DNA of 10,611 nt from Oscillospiraceae bacterium (lineage in GTDB: Bacteria > Bacillota > Clostridia > Oscillospirales > Ruminococcaceae), in contig JAFYEQ010000144.1 of NCBI GenBank assembly GCA_017544185.1, positions 1-10,611 on the forward strand, read 5' to 3'. This document shows positions 6,847-10,611 of the stretch, piece by piece. Both the position numbers and the translations under genes were made by a program. The notes beneath the pieces are model-generated. The model did not search any database. It had not been told where the DNA came from and saw only the letters and a list, made by a program, of their open reading frames with translations. Numbering within the stretch: the stretch's first letter is position 1; each line of letters opens with the position of its first letter.

Positions 6847-7470
6847 ATGATAGGTGCAACTGCTATAAATCAGGTGATACTCATGGGAAGGCTCACAGCC
6901 GACCCCGAGCTCAGGCAGACCCAGTCGGGCGTGCCGACCTGCCGTTTCACGGTAGCTATCACGAGAGCTTTCGCCGATAAGAACGGTGAGAGACAGTCTG
7001 ATTTCATCACCTGCGTGGCATGGAGACAGACAGCGGAGTTCATACACCGCAACTTCTCCAAGGGCAGGCTCATCCTTGTAGAGGGCGACCTGCGTTCAGG
7101 CTCATACGATGACCGCAATCATCCCGACGTAAAGCATTATACCACTGAGGTATACGTCAATAATGTGGGCTTCGGCGAGACCAAGGCATCTGCAGGCGGC
7201 GGCAGTCAGGGCGGCTACGGCGGCGGCTATAACGGCGGCAACGGCGGATATGGCGGCGGCTACAACGGCGGTCAGGGCGGCTACGGCGGTGGCTACAGCG
7301 GCGGTAATGGCGGTTATAACGGCGGTTACGGCGGCGGCTACAACAGCGGCAGAGGCTCACAGGATCAGGCTCCGGCACAGAACAACGGCGACCCTGCAGG
7401 TCAGGGCGTCCCCCTTGACACGCTCAAGGATTTCGAGGGCGTCATCAGCGACTCCGATCTCCCCTTCTGA
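6847..7470 (+). CDS. ssb: Single-stranded DNA-binding protein
   Basis: A 207-residue SSB. Residues 1 to about 112 form the OB fold: NQVILMGRLTADPELRQTQSG at the start, FITCVAWRQTAEFI in the middle, and GRLILVEGDLRSGSYDD near the end. A long disordered linker follows, rich in Gly, Tyr and Asn and built of 11-residue repeats. The C-terminus is ISDSDLPF, the acidic tip that recruits replication and repair proteins. It coats single-stranded DNA as a tetramer in replication, repair and recombination. The start has AAGGGAGG at 6832-6839, 7 bases upstream. Its place between rpsF and rpsR is the conserved Firmicutes order. The linker is more repetitive than usual. Confidence in function is high. Confidence 0.97.
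   Translation: MIGATAINQVILMGRLTADPELRQTQSGVPTCRFTVAITRAFADKNGERQSDFITCVAWRQTAEFIHRNFSKGRLILVEGDLRSGSYDDRNHPDVKHYTTEVYVNNVGFGETKASAGGGSQGGYGGGYNGGNGGYGGGYNGGQGGYGGGYSGGNGGYNGGYGGGYNSGRGSQDQAPAQNNGDPAGQGVPLDTLKDFEGVISDSDLPF
7210..7350 (+). repeat. 33-bp tandem repeats encoding the SSB Gly/Tyr/Asn linker
   Basis: Three 33-base units (7210-7242, 7243-7275, 7276-7308) encode GGYGGGYNGGN, GGYGGGYNGGQ and GGYGGGYSGGN, followed by a partial, rearranged fourth unit. The unit bases differ at synonymous positions, so the array is not a very recent expansion. Confidence 0.85.
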
Positions 7471-7539
7471 TAGGGTGAGAAAGGCGCTGTCATGCGGTAT
7501 GACCGCATAGACCGGCGGGAACATCGGAAGATCGTCCGC

Positions 7540-7554
7540 GGCGGATCGTCCGCC
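7540..7554 (+). promoter_or_regulatory. Hairpin in the ssb-rpsR spacer
   Basis: GGCGGA-TCG-TCCGCC is a perfect 6-bp stem with a 3-base loop, in the unusually long 120-base gap between ssb and rpsR. No T-run follows, so it is not an intrinsic terminator. An mRNA processing, stability or translational control role is possible. Confidence 0.4.
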
Positions 7555-7590
7555 GACATTCGTATGCGTGACCATCATAGGAGGTTTATA

Positions 7591-7836
7591 ATGGAAAGAG
7601 AGCAGAGATCTCCCAGAGGTCAGAAGAGGAGCCGCAAAAAGGTTTGCGTCTTCTGTGCTGACAAGGTGGAGAGAATAGACTACAAGGATACCGCAAGGCT
7701 CAGAAAGTGCATGACAGAGAGGGCTAAGATCCTTCCCCGCCGTGTTACCGGTACCTGCGCGTTCCATCAGAGAGAGCTCACTGTCGCTATCAAGCGTGCA
7801 AGACACATAGCTCTTCTCCCTTACATAGCTGACTAA
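7591..7836 (+). CDS. rpsR: 30S ribosomal protein S18
   Basis: An 81-residue protein of standard length. After a basic N-terminus it shows [15 protein letters not shown], then [20 protein letters not shown] and [13 protein letters not shown], the S18 signature. Cys19, Cys22, Cys56 and His59 (CxxC...CxxH) suggest a zinc-binding form; Cys40 replaces the usual Phe after LRK. S18 binds S6 and 16S rRNA in the small-subunit platform. The ATG at 7591 is chosen because AGGAGG (7579-7584) lies just upstream. The frame is open for 33 more codons upstream to 7492, but that extension would be unlike S18. It is the last gene of the operon and is followed by a strong terminator. Confidence 0.96.
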   Translation: MEREQRSPRGQKRSRKKVCVFCADKVERIDYKDTARLRKCMTERAKILPRRVTGTCAFHQRELTVAIKRARHIALLPYIAD

Positions 7837-7846
7837 GCTGCATCGG

Positions 7847-7872
7847 CCCCGCTCACACGAGCGGGGCTTTTC
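7847..7872 (+). terminator. Intrinsic terminator of the rpsF-ssb-rpsR operon
   Basis: CCCCGCTC-ACAC-GAGCGGGG (perfect 8-bp stem, 4-base loop) followed by CTTTTCT, starting 10 bases after the rpsR stop. Its right arm is also the left edge of the repeated cassette that follows. Confidence 0.92.
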
Positions 7873-7887
7873 TATGCCCCGACGGAC

Positions 7888-7916
7888 TTGACGTATATGA
7901 TATTTTATGCTATGAT
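7888..7916 (+). promoter_or_regulatory. Promoter of lipoprotein cassette 1
   Basis: TTGACG (7888-7893), a 17-base spacer ending TGC, then TATGAT (7911-7916): an extended -10 sigma-A promoter only about 16 bases past the rpsR terminator T-run. Confidence 0.75.
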
Positions 7917-7947
7917 ATATATATTCTGTAACACGGGAGGCGGGATC

Positions 7948-8718
7948 ATGAGAAAATACACATTTTGGGCTTTGGTATGTGCGGTATTACTTGCATCATG
8001 CACCGACCGGCAGGGCGGTGAGATCGTATCCGATACGGCGATAGCGACTACTACTGTTGACACGACTACTGCTGTCACAACAGAGACGACCACAGAAACG
8101 ACAACAGAGACAACGACAGAAACGACGACCACGGAGACGACGTCCGAGGCTACACAGACAGAGGAATGGCAGAGGGAGCTGACGGAGAGCGAGAAGCAGG
8201 CACTGCTCGATGAGATGCCGGATATCGTGTTCGTGATGTCGGAGCACTATGGAGAGGAAAATATATATGGATATTATCTGCTGAAAACAGGAGAGATACG
8301 CCTGTTCGACTTTAGGAACATCGCGCCCGATGAGATATATGAGATACCCGATGTATATGACAGGCTTGAAGAAGCGGCTTGTGATATGTTCGAGTATGCT
8401 TACTATTTTTATGATGTGACTCCGGATGGTAAGATCATACCTAATATAATATATCAAGATGATCTAGGTCAAGTTTCCGAGGACAAACTCACTGATCTCT
8501 ATAATATGCTAGAATATTGTGATGGAGCAGAAAGAGAGGAAGATTATATATGTATAGACTCACAATGTGACTGGATATGCTATGGGATAAGAAATGAAAA
8601 TGATTCGGAAGAAATAATAGCATTGGGCGGAGAAGGAGTAGGATTCTCATATACGAGCTATGATGAACTAACGCATACTCTTTTCCATGATATATGCCAT
8701 ATCTTTGAACCGTACTAA
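7948..8718 (+). CDS. Thr-rich-linker lipoprotein of unknown function, copy 1
   Basis: A 256-residue predicted lipoprotein. GGGAGG at 7935-7940 lies 7 bases before the ATG. The start gives MRKYTFWALVCAVLLASC, a short lipoprotein signal with lipobox Leu15-Ala-Ser-Cys18, so it should be anchored to the outer face of the membrane. Residues 35-74 are a Thr/Glu repeat tract (ETTT units), probably an extended, possibly glycosylated spacer. A globular part of about 180 residues follows, acidic and Tyr-rich, including EKQALLDEMPDIVFVMSEH and GEIRLFDFRNIAPDEIYEIP. I do not recognise a family. The DNA after 8394 is richer in A+T than the neighbouring genes and differs strongly from copy 2, apart from the block VSEDKLTDLYNML. 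It is followed after 44 bases by a 45-codon ORF, probably in the same transcript. Confidence 0.85.
   Translation: MRKYTFWALVCAVLLASCTDRQGGEIVSDTAIATTTVDTTTAVTTETTTETTTETTTETTTTETTSEATQTEEWQRELTESEKQALLDEMPDIVFVMSEHYGEENIYGYYLLKTGEIRLFDFRNIAPDEIYEIPDVYDRLEEAACDMFEYAYYFYDVTPDGKIIPNIIYQDDLGQVSEDKLTDLYNMLEYCDGAEREEDYICIDSQCDWICYGIRNENDSEEIIALGGEGVGFSYTSYDELTHTLFHDICHIFEPY
8050..8169 (+). repeat. ACA/ACG-GAG low-complexity repeat encoding Thr/Glu linker, copy 1
   Basis: Irregular repeats of Thr codons (ACA, ACG, ACC, ACT) punctuated by GAG or GAA encode TTTETTTETTT-type sequence. The matching tract in the second lipoprotein lies at 9116-9235 with the same length and few base changes. Confidence 0.8.
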
Positions 8719-8762
8719 TAGAGAATACATATTTTTTTTAAAGGATCATAGTAGGTGATATA

Positions 8763-8900
8763 ATGAATAGGTCAGTAAAAAAATATATAAGTGCAATAAT
8801 AGCATCCTTGTTTTTCCTTGTAAACTCATTATCTGTCTATGGGGAGCCTACACAGTTATTAGCCTTCATAAAAGAAATGATAGGTGATGATTATGAATAA
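8763..8900 (+). CDS. Putative 45-residue secreted peptide
   Basis: A short ORF after the first lipoprotein: ATG at 8763 with AGGTGA at 8753-8758 upstream. The product starts MNRSVKKYISAIIASLFFLV, with a positive N-terminus and a hydrophobic core, followed by NSLSVYG. Val and Gly sit at -3 and -1 of a plausible signal peptidase I site, which would release an 18-residue acidic-ended peptide, EPTQLLAFIKEMIGDDYE. No Cys is present, so it is not a typical thiolactone peptide. I do not recognise the family. The C-terminal 18 codons recur, nearly unchanged, after the second lipoprotein but without a start, which supports reading this frame. It could also be an untranslated or decaying ORF. Confidence 0.5.
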   Translation: MNRSVKKYISAIIASLFFLVNSLSVYGEPTQLLAFIKEMIGDDYE

Positions 8901-8912
8901 TAATATATAAAA

Positions 8913-8937
8913 CCCCGCTAGTTCGAGCGGGGCTTTT
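8913..8937 (+). terminator. Intrinsic terminator of lipoprotein cassette 1
   Basis: CCCCGCT (8913-8919) pairs with AGCGGGG (8926-8932) around a 6-base loop AGTTCG, followed by CTTTTCT. Its arms are almost the same as those of the rpsR terminator, with a different loop. Confidence 0.9.
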
Positions 8938-8953
8938 CTATGCCCCGACGGAC

Positions 8954-8982
8954 TTGACGTATATGATATTTTATGCTATGAT
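8954..8982 (+). promoter_or_regulatory. Promoter of lipoprotein cassette 2
   Basis: TTGACG (8954-8959) and TATGAT (8977-8982), with 17-base spacing and TG extension. It is identical to the cassette 1 promoter, so both copies should be expressed alike. Confidence 0.75.
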
Positions 8983-9013
8983 ATATATATTCTGTAACAC
9001 GGGAGGCGGGATC

Positions 9014-9775
9014 GTGAGAAAATACACATTTTGGGCTTTGGCATGTGCGGTATTACTTGCATCATGCACCGATCGGCAGGGCGGTGAGATCGTATCCGAT
9101 ACGACGATAGCGACTACTACTGTTGACACGACTACTGCTGTCACAACAGAGACGACCGCAGAAACGACAACAGAGACAACGACAGAAACGACGACCACGG
9201 AAACGACATCCGAAACGACACAGACAGAGGAATGGCAGAGGGAGCTGACGGAGAGCGAGAAGCAGGCACTGCTCGATGAGATGCCGGATATCGTGTTCGT
9301 GATGTCGGAGCATTTTGGCGAGGAGAACATATATGGATATTATATGATGAAGACAGGAGAGATACGCCTGTTCGACTTCAGGAACATCGCGCCTGATGAG
9401 ATATATGAGATACCCGATGTATATGACAGGCTTGAAGAGGCGGCTTGTGATATGTTTGAAAGGTATACCATGAACTATAGTGATGATGAACATGATAGGT
9501 ATGTACATATGGATGATCTTGTCAGCGTTTCCGAGGACAAACTCACTGATCTCTATAATATGCTGAGATATTGTGATGGAGCAGAGATAATGACGAGCGA
9601 TGCCTACTGGGATGATATTCCCGATACTATGTATTATGGTATCGTAACACAGAACGACATGACCGAAACGAAAGTTTTAGGAGGTAATGGTTCGGACTAT
9701 GTATATCTATATGATGATAACGATCATATAACGCACTATCTTTACTTAGAAACGATACATTTTTTTAAGAGATGA
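9014..9775 (+). CDS. Thr-rich-linker lipoprotein of unknown function, copy 2
   Basis: A 253-residue paralogue of the lipoprotein at 7948. The start is GTG, aligned with the ATG of copy 1 and with the same GGGAGG ribosome binding site. The signal peptide with lipobox LASC (Cys18), the Thr/Glu linker (35-74) and the region up to residue 149 differ from copy 1 at only seven positions. After CDMFE the sequences part: RYTMNYSDDEHDRYVHMDD replaces the copy 1 segment and is four residues shorter. They then rejoin at VSEDKLTDLYNML-YCDGAE (from residue 172) and diverge again to the end (ETIHFFKR). Function is unknown. The alternating conserved and variable blocks suggest a surface-exposed part under diversification or repeated recombination. 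Confidence 0.85.
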   Translation: MRKYTFWALACAVLLASCTDRQGGEIVSDTTIATTTVDTTTAVTTETTAETTTETTTETTTTETTSETTQTEEWQRELTESEKQALLDEMPDIVFVMSEHFGEENIYGYYMMKTGEIRLFDFRNIAPDEIYEIPDVYDRLEEAACDMFERYTMNYSDDEHDRYVHMDDLVSVSEDKLTDLYNMLRYCDGAEIMTSDAYWDDIPDTMYYGIVTQNDMTETKVLGGNGSDYVYLYDDNDHITHYLYLETIHFFKR

Positions 9776-9778
9776 TGA

Positions 9779-9841
9779 AGTGGGGAGCCTACACAGTTAT
9801 CAGCCTTCATAAAAGAAATGATAGGTGATGATCATGAATAA
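9779..9841 (+). pseudogene. Remnant of the small secreted-peptide ORF
   Basis: Codons from GAG at 9785 to the TAA at 9839-9841 give EPTQLSAFIKEMIGDDHE, the same as the C-terminus of the small peptide at 8763 except for two residues. The signal-peptide half and start codon are absent. The remnant is in the same frame as the preceding lipoprotein, separated from it by two consecutive TGA codons (9773-9778). Confidence 0.6.
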
Positions 9842-9850
9842 TAATATATA

Positions 9851-9880
9851 AAGCCCCGCTAGTTCGAGCGGGGCTTTTCT
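9851..9880 (+). terminator. Intrinsic terminator of lipoprotein cassette 2
   Basis: AAGCCCCGCT pairs with AGCGGGGCTT (perfect 10-bp stem, loop AGTTCG), followed by TTCT. Same loop as the terminator at 8913. Confidence 0.92.
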
Positions 9881-9966
9881 ATGCCCCTTCACTTCATCGT
9901 TATGTTACAAACAGAATACAAAGCGGTATCAAAAGCCCGGTCAATGCTAAAAAACCGATACAAATG

Positions 9967-9992
9967 ACGCCGATACCGTTACGATCCGGCGT
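9967..9992. promoter_or_regulatory. Inverted repeat upstream of the kinase-like gene promoter
   Basis: ACGCCG (9967-9972) and CGGCGT (9987-9992) are separated by 14 bases and end six bases before the -35 of the next promoter. The spacing would suit a dimeric regulator site. Nothing in the window identifies the regulator. Confidence 0.3.
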
Positions 9993-9998
9993 AAATAC

Positions 9999-10027
9999 TT
10001 GACATAGGGGCGGCAAGTTGGTAAAAT
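9999..10027 (+). promoter_or_regulatory. Promoter of the zinc-ribbon/kinase-like gene
   Basis: TTGACA (9999-10004), a 17-base spacer ending TGG, then TAAAAT (10022-10027): a consensus -35 with an extended -10. The start would be near 10034, about 40 bases before the GTG start codon. Confidence 0.75.
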
Positions 10028-10073
10028 GATATAATGAAGTTTTGCGGCATGAGCCGTGTAAGGGGGGACGAAC

Positions 10074-10611
10074 GTGGCAGATATAGAGCTGAAGTTCTGC
10101 ATGGGCTGTATGGAGCCTGTGGATCCGCAGGACGAAGTGTGTCCTCTTTGCGGCTACCCTTCCGATGCCGTGTCCCCGCCGTCCTATCTCCCGCCCCGTA
10201 CCATACTGGGCAGCAGGTATATCGTGGGGCGCCTTCTCCGCTGCAACGGCGAGAGCGCCGAGTATATCGGCTATGATATGGGCACCTCATCTAAGGTCAC
10301 CATCAGGGAGTATATGCCCGATACCCTGTGCAGCCGCACCAAGGACAGCCCCGTGATGTCCGTCAAGGCGGACTGCGTGGCTCAGTACAAGGCATTCAGG
10401 GCGGAGTTCGTGGAGCTTAACAAGACACTGGCGAAGATGCGCACTCTCAGCCATATCAACCCGCCTGTGGATATGTTCGGCGAGAACAATACAGGCTATG
10501 TGATATTCAGATATATAGAAGGCACCAATCTGGGCAAGTACCTGAAGGAGCGCTCGGGCGTGCTCAGCTGGGAGGAAGTCAAGGATATATTCCCTCCCAT
10601 ACTCACCACCC
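10074..10611 (+). CDS. Zinc-ribbon and protein-kinase-like protein (3' end outside window)
   Basis: The frame is open from a GTG at 10074, preceded by AAGGGGGG at 10060-10067, to the window edge (179 residues). The N-terminus is a zinc ribbon, with CMGC at residues 9-12 and CPLC at 23-26. A Pro-rich joint leads to a region matching the N-lobe of bacterial Ser/Thr kinases of the type seen in Ruminococcus: ILGSRYIVGRLL, YIGYDMGTSSKVTIREYMP, and later FRYIEGTNLGKYLKER as the hinge. The glycine-rich loop is replaced by LLRCNGESAEY, and the usual ATP-binding Lys of VAIKEY is Arg78 (VTIREY). If the alignment is right this is a pseudokinase or an atypical kinase. The catalytic loop lies beyond the window, so activity cannot be judged. 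It is likely cytoplasmic at its N-terminus. Confidence 0.72.
   Translation, partial: MADIELKFCMGCMEPVDPQDEVCPLCGYPSDAVSPPSYLPPRTILGSRYIVGRLLRCNGESAEYIGYDMGTSSKVTIREYMPDTLCSRTKDSPVMSVKADCVAQYKAFRAEFVELNKTLAKMRTLSHINPPVDMFGENNTGYVIFRYIEGTNLGKYLKERSGVLSWEEVKDIFPPILTT

Larger units (their letters stand above)
7859..8924 (+). repeat. Tandem duplication, copy 1 (promoter, lipoprotein, small ORF, terminator left arm)
   Basis: Sequence starting at the right arm of the rpsR terminator recurs 1066 bases later. Promoter, ribosome binding site, signal peptide and the first 149 codons are near-identical up to 8394. The copies then diverge, match again around 8458-8533 (offset 1054), diverge again, and match from the GGGGAGCC at 8841 to the terminator. 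Confidence 0.92.
8925..9887 (+). repeat. Tandem duplication, copy 2
   Basis: The second cassette runs from the right arm of terminator 2 to the same 22-base sequence at terminator 3 (9866-9887). It is about 104 bases shorter than copy 1, mainly because the 5' part of the small ORF is missing. Confidence 0.9.

Noticed and set aside
7492..7590. 33-residue N-terminal extension of S18
   Set aside because: AGGAGG directly precedes the ATG at 7591, and an 81-residue product is the standard S18 length. Kept only as a minor finding about the spacer.
8050..8169. Thr/Glu codon repeats considered as a CRISPR or other spaced repeat array
   Set aside because: There are no unique spacers; it is an in-frame low-complexity linker present in both lipoproteins.

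Overview
The window looks like a chromosomal segment of a Gram-positive anaerobe of the Ruminococcus type (Oscillospiraceae, Clostridia). I infer this from moderately high G+C genes with strong AGGAGG-type ribosome binding sites, the Firmicutes order rpsF-ssb-rpsR, the clostridial style of the nitrogenase-like proteins, the intracellular GH127 glycosidase, short interspersed inverted repeats, and a zinc-ribbon/kinase-like protein. The species cannot be fixed from the sequence alone.

Layout. (1) 2-2248: two consecutive genes for nitrogenase-component-1-like (NifD/NifK-superfamily) proteins. The first is cut by the window edge. A short repeat element lies downstream of each gene, in opposite orientations, and supplies both stop codons. 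(2) 2404-5221: a minus-strand AraC-family regulator diverges from a GH127 glycosidase (beta-L-arabinofuranosidase family). The shared intergenic region holds a good promoter, tandem 16-bp repeats and a dyad. (3) 5234-6214: a minus-strand, multi-membrane-segment DUF1648 protein convergent with GH127. Its promoter matches the sigma-A consensus exactly and its leader is filled by a 103-bp inverted-repeat element. (4) 6448-7872: the ribosomal/replication operon rpsF-ssb-rpsR with an extended -10 promoter and an intrinsic terminator. (5) 7859-9887: two tandem cassettes, each with promoter, Thr-rich-linker lipoprotein and terminator. They are near-identical in the first 149 residues and mosaic afterwards. 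The first cassette also carries a 45-codon ORF for a putative secreted peptide; in the second this ORF is reduced to a remnant. (6) 9999-10611: a promoter and the start of a zinc-ribbon plus protein-kinase-like protein whose visible kinase motifs are degenerate; it runs off the window.

How the genes relate. The AraC regulator probably controls the GH127 gene in response to plant-polysaccharide sugars. The two nitrogenase-like subunits probably form a heteromeric reductase of unknown substrate, with partners outside the window. rpsF-ssb-rpsR is housekeeping. The most unusual parts are the nitrogenase-like pair, the diversifying lipoprotein/peptide cassettes and the kinase-like protein.
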